Origin: Deroplatys truncata
Lineage: Eukaryota; Arthropoda; Insecta; Mantodea; Mantidae
Length of the DNA: 64,000 nt
Direction of reading: 5' to 3'
Assembly: GCA_030765065.1 (NCBI GenBank)
Contig: CM060979.1
Span: forward strand, 19,683,001 to 19,747,000
The notes beneath the pieces were generated by a model. That model saw only the letters and a list, made by a program, of their open reading frames with translations, was not told the origin of the DNA and did not search any database. Each line of letters begins with the position of its first letter. Positions within the stretch are counted from its first letter, which is position 1. A program made the translations under genes and the position numbers. Of this stretch, positions 11,601 through 25,400 are shown piece by piece.

Positions 11601-14600
11601 TTAATTTTGTCTCTATTATCTTCACAAACTTGGAAAAGTGTAGGTCAACCTTTAAGGCTGGTTCACAACCAATGAGAACGGTAACCAGAACGAGAACGAG
11701 AAAGTTGAAATACATGTATTCAAATGGGAATGTTCACAACCGACGGGAAGCTTCCCGGGTCCTGGGAACGGGAAAGAAGAGTTGCCCAACTTTTAACTTT
11801 CTCGTTCTGGGCACGGCATATTAAATCCCTATTGTGCATATTAGACTCTTCACTCTAGAGGTTATTCTAAGCGGCCGTGACATGAAACAGCCACTAGTGC
11901 TCTCTATAGTCGCAAGCTGGAAACATGAAACTGGAAGGAATTAGTAATGAATGTGCTTCCTAACCTCATCCCGACACCCGCAAATCTAATCAATGTTGGT
12001 TCCTCTGGTGAAGGGATCATTTGTAGTTTGTTTATATGCAACTCAAAACTGGCTATTACCTAAAAAACAATGCCAAAAGCTACAAAGAACAGCTAAAACT
12101 GGTGGAAATGAAAAAGGAACAATAAACAATTTTGATGCATGCCATTAAATAAAGGAATGAAAGTTTGGCATAAGTAGAGGGATCGGAAATGTAACGAATA
12201 TGCATTTAGACAATGTTTACTCTATCGAATTTTGATGTTGGCTTGGCTAAATTGGAAGTAGGTGAAAAAATGTCATTGGTCAGTTAAAAACAAATGATAT
12301 CCCAATGCACAAAATCGACTTTCACTTTGTGATCGATATGCATTCCGTTCTGGTTACCGTTGTGAACCAGAACGGAATGGTGGTTGTGAACCAGCCTTTA
12401 GTGTAAGCAACCAGACAATCCGCTAAACTGTTCCAATGGGCTGCAGCTGCATGATAAATTCTGGCGCACTTGACTGTCTGTATGTGCATTTGCAAATTGG
12501 TTGTTTCAAAAATATTTAACAATAGTGACTGCATGTCAGATTTGGAAACTGTTTTTATTTATTTATTCACTGCTAAGAGTTATTACAAGTGGTATAGCTC
12601 AATTCCAGTCGTGGCTCTTCTCCCGTCCATACTCAATTTACTTACAAGTCACTTACAATAATAATGGCATAAATCAAACTTAGCAATCGTCATTCTACTT
12701 CTGTTTCCCAACTTTGAATTTATCCACTATCTCGCATCCATGTTAACTCTATTTCCAATTTCTCCTTCAAAATTTCTTTTACTTCCTGAAGTGATCAAAA
12801 TTCTCTCATTTCTTTTACGCCTTACATACAGAGTCTTCATATAAAACCGAGCACTAGCACAGGGTTTTGTGTCTGGGTATCATGACATGCCGACCCCGTT
12901 GTACCAGCAATCTGTCTTCGATTCTTAAATCTGTATTCCTGTAAATCTGCACATAAAATATAACAAAATTAACTCTTACCTCATTGCAAATGCTGGAAAT
13001 GAGGGTCAATTAATCCTTCAGTCATCACTGACAGAAATCGCTCACAATAATGCACACTTGCTACAGGATCACCTGGTTTTACATTATGAACACGTGTGCA
13101 TTTACAAGATTTGAGTTTTAACAATTTTACTGCTGTATGTGCAGAAGCCACTGAAACCCCAACTTGTGCTAACTTTGATAATGATTTTCATGGCAAACGT
13201 TCAAGATTTTCACCAATTTCATCTAATATCTCTTTTGTTAACACTTTTAAGTCCTCATATGTGTTTCTTGTTTTGCACTGAACCAGTAGTCTCAAATTTA
13301 TTCACAAAATCATGAAGAAGCAATTGTGCAGGAAACTTCAGGATGAATTCTTCACAAACACAACAAGCAGATTCGTATTTGAAATAACGTTTACATACAA
13401 ATGTATGTTCTAAAGATAATTGCCTTCCCACCTTTGCAAATGAAAGTGAGGTACTGACGCTAATGGCTACATTGTAACTGAAGGACAGAAAGCCTGTCGT
13501 GAGTGCGGGGTGTGGGTAAGCCAGGCAGCACTGGCTCTGCTGCACAACACTGTGCGAGCTGTCAGGTTTTATACCAAAGACCCAGTATCGACTTCAATCT
13601 TCAATTTCTTTCCACAAATTTGTCCACTCTTAACTTCAGTTCATCCATTTGTTTGCTCATCCCTTTTATTTCTTCCCTGTTATTGTTCTTAATTTCTGTT
13701 TTAATGCAGTTCATTTTGTTTCTCAGATGATCTTCCTTACCATCTAGACTTCTAAGTATCTCCTCAAGCTGAATTTGTGTCTCTTCTGATCCTGACTCAA
13801 TGCCTCCAATCATCAGCAGAGATAGTAAAATACATGCCCCAAGAAATACACTCTTGATGTCTTCTTTTCTTTTCAGTTTTCTCCTGCAACCAACGCTGCC
13901 AATTCTGGCTCTATACACTTGTGTTGTGATTTGGAAATTAAGAGAATCAAAAGATGTGTCGAACAGGCGTAGATTATCACACCCATGTCTACCCTGCTTT
14001 TCAGCAAGTGGTACACTGGCTGCATTATCAGTAACAACAAAACCACTTCCACTCTTCTTCATATTTCTTGATGCTTTTATACTCAGCGCCAATCAAGAAG
14101 GTGATTGACAGTTACTGACCACGTGGCGGAAAGTTTTAAATGAATGTGAGGGGATGATGTCACAGCGATCCATAGCAACCATTAGAAGGACCAATTAGAA
14201 CTAAGACATTTCCATAGCAACGATAGATGCAAATGCCTTGTTGTGATATCGTAACACGTGATTGGCATGACTGCCAGGTGAGTGACCATTGCAGTAAACA
14301 TGAACTGCAGTCTTATCTTCCGCTGTCACTGCAGTTATAAACAATGTTCTCCTTTTAGGCCCAGCTTGCTTATGTTTATGTATCAGTTTAGAGATTGCCT
14401 GCATACTGAAACGTTCTTTTGCATCGTCCTATTAGTATGGTATTTGCCTTGTGTTACGTGTGTTAGTCCATGCATTTGTGCGTGCGTGTGTTGTGTGAGC
14501 ATTTATAATTGTGTTAACACGTTTAATGGATATTTAATAATGTCCAAAAATAGTGACAAAGATAGCGCAACCAAACGAAAAACTGAGCGCACTCAGGAAC

Positions 14601-17600
14601 TGAATAAAACTGTATTTGGTAAAGATATCCCAATTAAAGGACAGGCACGGGAAATAATCTGCTCTATGAGAGAATATTTTGAACAGGAGAAAATAATTCA
14701 GTGGCTTGTTCGCCGCAATGTACCGATGAAGGAGGGACTGAAGAAAAGTGAGCTACTGGAACTTGTGAAAGCAAACAAACCGCGGTTTCCAAATTATATA
14801 GTCGATGGCATTGCTGCAGAACATGGTCACAAAATAGTTAGGCTTCCCCCTTATCATTGTCATTTTAACTCGATTGAATTAATTTGGGCCAACATAAAGG
14901 GTTATGTTGGGTGAAACAATAAAGGTTTCACTGTGTCGTCAGTAATAAAGCTTACAGAAGAGGCACTAACAGCAGTAAAAGCTGAAAACTAAAAAAAAAA
15001 GTGGTGACTCGTACAAAGGGCATAAGTGCAGCTTGGGAAAATGAAGGAGTTTTGGAAGAAACTATAGAACAGCTTGTCATTTCCGTGGGGAATTCTAGCA
15101 GCTCTTCAGATGATGATGATGACGATGGTGGCGGTGGCAGCATTGTCTATCAAACGAGCAGCAACAACAGCAGTGATGCAAGTGATTCGGAAATCTGGCA
15201 TTTTTTTCCATTAGAATAAGCATCAATATTTCACACGTATATCTCTCCTGTTAACGCAGATTTTTACACTGATATATTCTTGCATTTTCTATCCTCTGCA
15301 CGTAGATTCATTATTTTACAATTGTCTTCGTATACGAATATAAATAACACCCGCTCTACAATGCAGGCGCAACCCAGTCGCCTTCGACACAGTTCTAGCA
15401 CGCCCTCCACGTAGTTGCGATGAGCGGCAACATTGCCCTTCCCCCTCCTGAAATGGCAATCACCTTCTTGATTGGCGCCAAGTTTAGATACCACTACTAC
15501 CAGGTATTCTGAGGTATGTGAATTTCCTTAGGTGTCCACTGTATCTACCAAATAAGTATCTTTTTCTGCTGATGTTGTTACAGTTAAGCACTCTAGTGGT
15601 TCATTATGGGCATTTGACCATTCAAATTTATTTTAACACTGAAGAGCAGCTACTTTTTTCTACCATGTTAACAGTGTTCAGTAAAGAACCTCCAATTTCT
15701 TTTCTATTTGGGAAATTATAACTAGGATACAGTTGCTGCACTAGGTGAAGAAATTGAGTGCATTCCGAGAAGGTTCTCAGTATGCCCGAGCGAGTGTGCC
15801 TGGATGAGTGTTACCATTTATTTAATAATATATTTGCCCTTACAACATATTTTAGGTTACCGCTGTTCAAATAGCTGAGGACAAGTGCAGACTATGCCTG
15901 TAAGATGACAATCTAGAATCAGTACAACTGTGAGGTACAAATAGACACTGCAGAGGGACAGTAAATAAATAAAATAATGCACTGAGAAGATATATTGTTT
16001 GCGTAGGAGTTGTTTATTTCTGCTCCACGTATGGACATCAATTTGAAGAAGATTGTTTGTTGTTGAATTGTTTTCTCCACGCTTTGGGCATCAGTTTGAA
16101 GATTGTTACTGCTCCATGCTTGGGAAGCCAATTTGAAGAAGATATATTGTCTTGGAGTTTATTTATTTAATCAGCTCCATGTATGAACGTCAATTTTGAA
16201 GTGGATTGTTATGTAATATGCTGCTACGTATGAGAAGCCGATTTTTGAAGAAGTATTTTTGTTGTTACGCTCCAAGTTTAAAAATATTTATTAACTTTGT
16301 TATTAAACAGCAGGTAGTATTTATGTTTATGTTTGCCTTGGCTGCTTCAATATTGTTTTAGAGTCACGTATCTCTTAGACAGTCCCGTGGTGCGACAAGA
16401 ATGTAGGCTTACACAGATTTTAAGTTTTAAATTCACTTCTTTTTATTAATCCTTGGCACAAATTAAATAGCACTACACTGATATTAAGAGCTGTGAGATT
16501 CTTTAATTTAAAGCTTGCACTTTGTTATCACGTATACTTAATTTTCGTTACACACGAATACGTAATATTTCTTTAGAGAACACATCTTCCATCCGGTCAC
16601 TACCAAGGTCTGCCAGCAACTGAACATATTTCAACCATCCAAACCCATAAACTTTTGTATTCCAAGTCTCTGATTGGCTAATCCTAGTCCAATAGAATAT
16701 CTGCATTTTACTAAAGCTTTTTCTAGCTGTTGAATGGCTAATTTTAAACTGTCACAAAATTTACATTATCATTGCTCTAATCATGACTAGTAACATTTAA
16801 ACTCTCAAACTCATTATTGCCTCAAGGTTAACTCATAGTTACCTCATTGTTAGCAACATTAAACTTATTATTCTCACAGCTCTTACATTATTAAACTACA
16901 CAATGCATTCACATAAGATTATTAAACATGTTTACAATACTATAAGCATTTGCAATGACTGTTACATACATTTTTACAAATTATTACATACATATTGCTT
17001 CAAGGCGGGCTGTTATTGAATTTATATATATTATATAATACAATTGAAATTATTCAAGTGTTAAAAATACTGCCTCAGCATGTAATCATTTCTCTGTGAA
17101 CAATTTCACTCCAGAAATGGACAAGGAAAACTAATTATGCAGAAAATAGATGAAATTGGCCAATTAAGTATAATTAATTTGGAGTATGTCAAAACCGAAT
17201 TACTTTTGTAAACATAAATGAAATAATGTAGCCACTAATGGTGATTAACAGTATTTATTGCACCTAAACGAATATTGCTATTAATATTGGTATTTTATTG
17301 GATGTAATATGTTATTCAGATATCCCTGAAGTATTTAGAAACAAAAAGCAAAAATAATCTCAATTTTCAGAAAAGTACTTCGTTTACATAACCTTCATCC
17401 CAATATACACTTGTGTTTTCTTTGAACCATTTCTAATACAGTTATTACAACATTTGATCTCAACTTTCCAAATGTGACATGAGATTTTTTTTTCTACATC
17501 CAAAACTAGTGGCATACCTTTCCAAAGTACAGCTTCACATTCTTTGGTGCAATATGTATTTAGAATTATTTATTTGGACAATTTTCCTGTTGAAAAATAT

Positions 17601-20600
17601 TTTGTTAACATAACTTAAGCCTTATAATTATTTGTTTGTTTATTTACAGCACATGTAGCCATATTGAAGAATGCAGGGCAGTCAAATTCTCCATCTTGCA
17701 TCAGTCAAAGCAATGCAACCAACACTCTTTTTTGTCATTAAATTACACTAACTATATAATTATATACATTGTCCCTAAATTGCACTTATTAGCTATGTAC
17801 ACTAAATGCTAACTCATTAACTAAACTACGCCTAGCCTAAACTTTAACTAAACCTAATCACTATACCACGGCTTAGACCTGCCTAATGTCTTCCAATAGT
17901 TCATGGAAAGGGTCTGCTGAATGGTTCTTGGTGTCAGCATGCCACAAATACTTACAAATGTGAGCATCTAAGTGTCCTCTGTAACATTGAGGTAAACCGA
18001 CTGATCTGTCTATGATTGTAAAACAATAAAACCCACGCAAAAGCATGGTTAGAACTTTTCAAAAGTGACCAGTTGTTAATCGCTTCCAGATGATGGTATA
18101 CAAATTGTTGTGCAGATGTATGGGAATATTTTTCAGAGGTTGGCTATGGTTGCTGCAAATGAAGCACATGTTGGCTTCATTACAATGTGATGATCATGAT
18201 CTATTTAGCAAGCATCCATTGGTGATCTATTTTGCACATCAGATGTTTTTAATAATATTGTAGTACTTTCTTACCAAAACTACGCTATTTACACTTCACA
18301 AAAACTGTATTATATATTCTGCTCTATGTAAATACAAACACACCAGTAAGATCTTTCAAATCCTACTGAATAAGCCTTTAATCAACTTCTGTTTTAAAGA
18401 AGTCTTTATTTTATTTTGTATCACTCTTCTTGATTTACGAAGCATTAATTTGTCAGACAGCAAGAAATCCTCATTTGAGGTAATCCAGCAAACTGATTTT
18501 CCATTCAAGTGCTGCTGAATGGCAGATATGCTTTTGTGGGACACCATGGATCATCATCAGATCTGTCTAAACATTCTTCCTGCTCTGTACAAGCACAAAA
18601 ATTTCTTTTTCAGTCAACACCACATGATCTACCAGCATCCAGTGAAGTAGTTATTTTGTTGTATTGTTATTTGCTCCACGCTTTGGGAGCCAATTTGAAG
18701 TAAGGTTGTTATATTTCGACTGTTGGGGAGCCAAACTTGAAGTAGTTGCAACCGCACGTATGGCAAAAACTTTCCGGTGGTCTTTGCCCCAAATGTTTAA
18801 AAAAATATTAACTTAGTAATTTTGACTGTTTGTTTAAATATTATATATTTATGTGTGCCTCGGCTGCGTTAGTATTTATTTTTAGAGACATGAATGTCTT
18901 AGCAGGGAGTGGCGCGACTGAAGAATGTAGGCTTACACAGATTATAATTTTACTTCACTCCTTTTATTAATGCTTCACACGATTTAAATAACACTTCACT
19001 GATATAGAGATCTGTGAGATTTTTTTATTAATTATTTGCACTTTTTAACACGTAAACTACTTTTGTCTCACACTGAATACGTATTAAATTTCTCGAGGAC
19101 GCATCTCGCATCCTGTTAGGAACACTGTCTACAACTAACTGACTACTGAGTTTGTAAATTTTGCTATATTTCAATTTCTGATTGGCTAATCCTACTCCAA
19201 TAGAATACCTTCATTTAACTAAAGCTTTTTCTGGTTGTTGATTGGCTATTTATAAACTGTCTCAAAATTTACATTATTGTTGCTCCAATAATGACTAGTA
19301 GCATTATTAAACTTTCTTACTCATTATTGCCTCAAGGTTACCTCATTGTTAGCAACTTTTAACCTATTATTCTCACAGCTCCTACATTATTAAATTACGT
19401 AACACATTCACATAACATTATTACACATGTATACGATAATATAAACATATATAATGACTGTAATATACACTTTTTATATATTGTTACATACACATATTGC
19501 TTTAAGGCGGACTGTTATTGAATTTATATATTATATAATTAAACTGAAATCATTTAAGTGTTAAAAATACTGCCTCACCAGTCAACTGCAAACTATTCTT
19601 CAATGTTCTCACTGTCCATATTTTAGCACCTGGCTGCAACCTTTAATGCAGGAACCGAGCTAGTATTTCTGCTCCTTTGCATATTCTGACCAAGGGATCG
19701 AAGGATTTTGTTTGAAGGGTAAATGGACAGAGAACAATAAAGTACCATAAAAGTGAAAGCTTACTCAGGAGAGGTATCCTTAGCAAATCAGTCAACCAAA
19801 ACACTTTGAGAGACATACAAATCATTTTGAAATACAAACTACACAATCTGACAAGGGAAGGGGGGCAGTCATGGATTATCATCAAGTAGTTAATCTGCTC
19901 ATGGATAATCAAGAATCTACTGTATGTTGATGGACATACAGAGGCAGACAAAAGTTTTTATTTTCATAGACATATGACTTAAACTGACAGAAAAATAAAT
20001 TTGTGAAGTTGAGGTGTTAATCAAGAAGTTCAGAGAAAACGAAAATCCCTGACTTTGGCATTTTATTCTTCCTAGAATTCCCTAGAAATGAAATACGGAG
20101 TACCACAAGGGTCCAAACTGGGCCCAATACTAGTTTGCTTTTCATTAATGATTTTACTTTAAATTATCCTTATGCTAAATCTTTTCTCTTTGCTGACGAC
20201 ACAAACATCCTTGTGAGAGCAAATGACAGGAAAATTTGTTAAAATCAATCTACCAAATATCAGATAAAATAGCAAATTATTTTATTGACAATAACCTAAT
20301 TATAAATACTAGTAAGACTGTTGCAATGGACATTCATACAAAAAGAAATAGTGAATGCCTAGCTCCACAAATTCAACTCTTTAATCAAATCATTCAGAAA
20401 GTAGAAACTGCAAAATTTCTCGGTCTTTGGGTTCAAAGTAATTTAAAATGGGAAAACCACATAAATTATATAAACAAGAAGTTAGGTACAGCATACTATA
20501 TGATAAGAATACTAGCAAGATGTACAAGGAGAGAGACTGTTAAAACAGCTTACTTTGCATACGTTCATTCTCTGCTAAGATACGGTATAATATTTTACGG

Positions 20601-22415
20601 GGAGTCACCTGCAAGTAAAGCTTGTTTCATAATGCAAAAGAAGATAGTTTAAGCCATGATTGGTGCCAGTTCAAGATCATCATGGAAACCCCTATTTAAA
20701 GAACTAGAGATACTTCCCCTCCCCATATTTGAAATAATAATGTTCATCCATAAAACCAATATCAATACCAATTCCCCTTTCATAAAAAAATGAACAAATA
20801 CACCAGTATAACACAAGACAAATCAGTAATTTACATATCTATCAGCATAATACATCTTTGTGCCAAAAAAGTATATTGCACTCCGGAATAAAGATATACA
20901 ACAGCCTACCAGAATTTTTGAAAAGAATACAGCAAAAAAGAAATTTCAAACACTTTTTAAAGGCATATCTAATCAACCATTGCTTTTACTCAATCCAAGA
21001 TTTCCTAACTAATGAAAATAAATAATAAATTTCATATATATATAATCTTTGTATATCATACCTTTAATTTTTATTCTTTGTATTATACATATTTTAGTGA
21101 TAATTTTTTTAATAACTTTGTAAATACAGTAGAATCTCGTTAGTACGTTTTTGCAGGGACCTAAGGATTTGGACGTCATAGGCGGGAAAACGTGTTAACG
21201 AAAATGCAAAATCTGCAATTTAAGAACATAGGTAATAAAAATCTAATAATTACTACATCTCCATGGGCAATTTAAATCGATTTTGAGTACAATTTCATAC
21301 TGAATACGATCCGCGTTTCCATGTTAAATTCAATATGTTTAAATGGATTTGGATACACAAAGCCTGAGAATAAATAATTCAAGCTTTTATTTTGGTCAAC
21401 TTGGATTTTTTAGGTTATGAATGTTTTTGAGAAAATAAATTGCGAATTGTGGAAGCGGCAATAGTGGTTTTGCTGTGTGTTTTATTACACACGTGATAAC
21501 AATTTCTGCTAAAAAAGAAAAAATTATAAGCGTGCATCGTGTTATGAGTACAATAGACGATATCATCTTTGGTGTATACAAGACGATTTGAATACGGAGG
21601 TGTTTCCATGCAACAAATTTCGTTCTGGTCCTCTTCTGATCCTATTTTCCAAGAGAAAAGTTTTGTTTTAGTATTTTTCCCTTCTTTAAAAGCAGTTTCA
21701 ATCAATTTAGGTTTGCTAACAATCGTGTTTAAGGTTGACGGAGGAATGTTTAACTTCCGCACTATATCGACATGTTTTATATTTGGATTGTGATTACATC
21801 AAGTATTTTCAGTTTTTCACTGTTGGTTATTTACCTACTACACTTTCTTTTTTTCATTGTAAATGAAAAGTTAAAATACAATCTACGGTTGTTTGGTCAT
21901 CACTCAACATTAGAAACTATCGTTAGCATTTACCACACCAAGGTAAAGCATTCTCTATCCCGCCCACAGAAATCATGTCACACAAATATTTAAATGCATG
22001 TATGTGATTGGCTGCCGATATCCACCCCGTGACCAAAGATTGACCAAAGTAGCAAATGAGGACGTCAAACTACGAACGTGTTAAACGCCTACTCCCACTG
22101 TACTGATCAAGGATTGGCGAAAACAGCGAATGAGGACGTCAAACTTCAAACCTACTAAGCGGGACCGGGAAAACGCACTAAGCAAACATTATTTATTATA
22201 TTTGGTGATTTGGTACCGGGACTTTTATAATTCAACGTAATACACGGGAAAACGTGTTAATGAGGAATGTGCTAACGAGATTCCACTGTACTTTGTTAAT
22301 TTTAGTTTGACATGTCCAACATTGATTGTACTTTCTGTACCTCACAATTCACTGGATCAATAAATTACTTACTTACAAATGAAAACCTATTTTCATAGCA
22401 AAATCAGGTATTTGA

Positions 22416-22468
<53 letters not shown>

Positions 22469-25400
22469 AGAAAAAGAATTGCTTTATTTAATGAATGAAA
22501 AATAATTCTGTAAATATAATGTACAAAAAAGTTGAAAAATCTGTATATTTTTCAAACAACTGTAAAATTATTTGTTCTTTCTATTAAAAATTAAAAGTTT
22601 TATCTCCATTAATTTGGCTACTAGAATCTTTAATACTGTATACAAAAGGGTGGTGAAAACGACTTCCTTCCACGAGTCACCAAATATGCAACACGCACTG
22701 CATCACTCACAGCATGTGAAAAACAAAGGGACGGCTGCAGAGAGGGAACGGCGCCTGTGAGTCAAAATAACTCGCGAAGCACTTTTTCGCCACCTCTGCT
22801 GCTTTTGTCTGCATTTGTATATGTTATGGATTTTAAATGGTTAACAGCATTCGGTAATGTATATGAATTATTCATGCAGTTTAGTAAAGAGAATTGAAAT
22901 TTTAATTTTGAAAGTCTTGAAAGTTGTTTAAATTAACATAATTATAACCCACTATCATAAAGTTGAAGTCATTAGAATATCTTATCTCAGAAAGCTGATC
23001 AGGCAACCTGTGCCTCATCAGTTAATTAAGTATGAAATAGGATTAAAAACTTACCATGACTTGATTAACACTTTTAAAGCGATTCCAATTCACAAGCGAA
23101 TTCTTTCCTACATGTTCTTTGTAGATTTCTTTCACTATCCACTGAAGCTCTTCAATGCTCCATTCATTTAAGTCATGCAGTCTATTATTTATTGCTTCTT
23201 TTCTATTTGCATAAAATTCACCAGAATGCAAATCCAGAGGCGCAATTTGATATGGGCTTTGAAACACATCAGGAACCTCTTTGTGGTAGATAACATCCCA
23301 GAACAACAAGGCAAACAGTGTGTGTATGGTAGAACCTTCGCCATGAATTGCTGTAAACAAGAAATGCTAACTGCAAAAAATCATCAACATAAAACAAAAT
23401 GTGGATAATTTACTTCAAATGCATGTGTACAGAGCGGTCACTAAGTGGGTATACGAGGGTAACTAGATAAGTATTAAGACATGAAACATTGGCTCTTCCC
23501 TTGGGAAAGCATTATTGCTGAGTAACTGGTACTGCCCTTGTAGAAGGCAGAGCTCTGTTGTCATTCATTTTCCTGCATTTTACATTTTACGTCTGGAAAG
23601 TGTGAATGTCCTTGCAAGTGCAACGGAGATTCAGATGTGATCTTGTACAATTTCAAATGTGGCTTAAATGAAACATAGTCACTTGGGTAATGTTGCTGCC
23701 AGCCTCTACCTGCCCTACTGTATGCTGCCAACCCACATACTTAACATATCGCTAAAAATACGTGAGTAGCAGTACTGCCGAATATGAGTGTTGGCAGTAG
23801 GTAGTCCATGCCGCTGAGAGGGAGAAGGCACCGGGAAAATTCATTGCTGTTCAAAGTGGCCAACTGGGATGAGTTTACGATTGTGCGGCTTCTTTAACCA
23901 AACCGATGCAAAAACAGCCTTTTTTTAGGCTAACATTGCATCATAAAAGAGCAAGTAGACCTGTTTCGACTGACAATTGTTCTTAAAGTTATGATTATTA
24001 CTTACTTTAATTACGACTTTTACTGCCATATGTATTGACTGTTAGCAACACACCAGCTATTATTTGATAGTGGCATGTTGCCTAAGTGTTACATTCCTTA
24101 ATTCAATAAAAAATAACCCAATGTAAGATTGAGCAGTATAATTGCAGAATAAATGAGGGCCTCTTCATATTGTGATGAAATAACCTTTTGCTAAGTTATG
24201 TACCACATAACCTCGCGCAATACCCCAACAGGTAAATAAATACATTTTGCAATGGAATTACGGTATTTCTAAAGAAATAAACTTAAGGTAATGCATGTAC
24301 CACGCAAATGCACGATAAGTAATGGGTGTGTTCTACATCGTATGCCCCCTTTTATCTGTGCATTCTTACTTGCACTTTCTACGATCCATTTCATTTCCAC
24401 TTTCGGTCCTACCTCCCTTCATACGTCATTTCTGTTCCTCAACTCCGACAGACACCTTCCTACCAACCAACACATCCCTCTCGCGCTGTTCAACATTACA
24501 AGGTTGGTATGGTTTAGCGACTTGACATAGGACAGGGAGAGCTGGCAGCAACAGTACCGTCACTTGAGCATTTGAGGGGGGTTTTCAGGAATTTTTCTCC
24601 ATTAGATGCTACTATGTCCTGCCAAAATTGAATAAGCGTTCAACAGTTATTAATGATAAGGAAAACCATGATTACTGTTTGTAGATGATTTAGTGGCAGG
24701 TTCCATTTCAGTTGTGGGACTAAGTAAAGCTATTGAAGCAATTGGCAAATACTGTAAAGATTGGGGGTTGAGAATAAACAAAAAGAAATAAACAATCATG
24801 ATCTTTAAGAAAGGACAAACTAAGAAAGACCGAAAAGTGGTATTGGGAAGGAATGGAGCTGGAAGTAGTGAGGACAATTGACTATCTAGGAGTAAGGCTT
24901 AATAGTGCAGGGGATTGGGGAGAACAGAAGCAGTTAAAGAGCGTCCATAAATAAAATTCAATTTTTACTTCCACCCAATCCTCTTTCAGCAAGAGAATTA
25001 ATGGCTTCATTTTCAACAACTCAGCATTAATCAAGAAATAAACAAAATGGTTTCTATAAAGAACTGCTTGTAGTAAATTATGATAATGATGAATAAACGT
25101 AGTTAATGATAGTTTTTAAATTTATGAATTATCTCTTCTCAGTATTTTGTTTATTTTCTTATATTTCTATCTACAGTTACAATAATATCCAGTTAACTTT
25201 TGTAATGTTGTTTACTTATGTAACTTGCAATGGTTTACTTGGACATTTTGTATAGGCCTTCTTTATTGTGACAATGACCCTATTTATATTGCTGTTCAAT
25301 AACTCTTTTCATGATGTATGTATGGAGCAAGTAATTTGAATAATAAATATTTAAGAAGTTTGTCTTTATTGTACAAACTCTTGTGTGTTACATTCACATG

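Noticed and set aside
23451-23480. Possible complete mariner starting at TACGAGGGTAAC
   Set aside because: No matching inverted end or transposase fragment was found nearby, so only a lone TIR-like end is noted.
24291-24530. Three overlapping plus-strand open frames
   Set aside because: They come from a pyrimidine-rich stretch open in all frames; none resembles a known protein.
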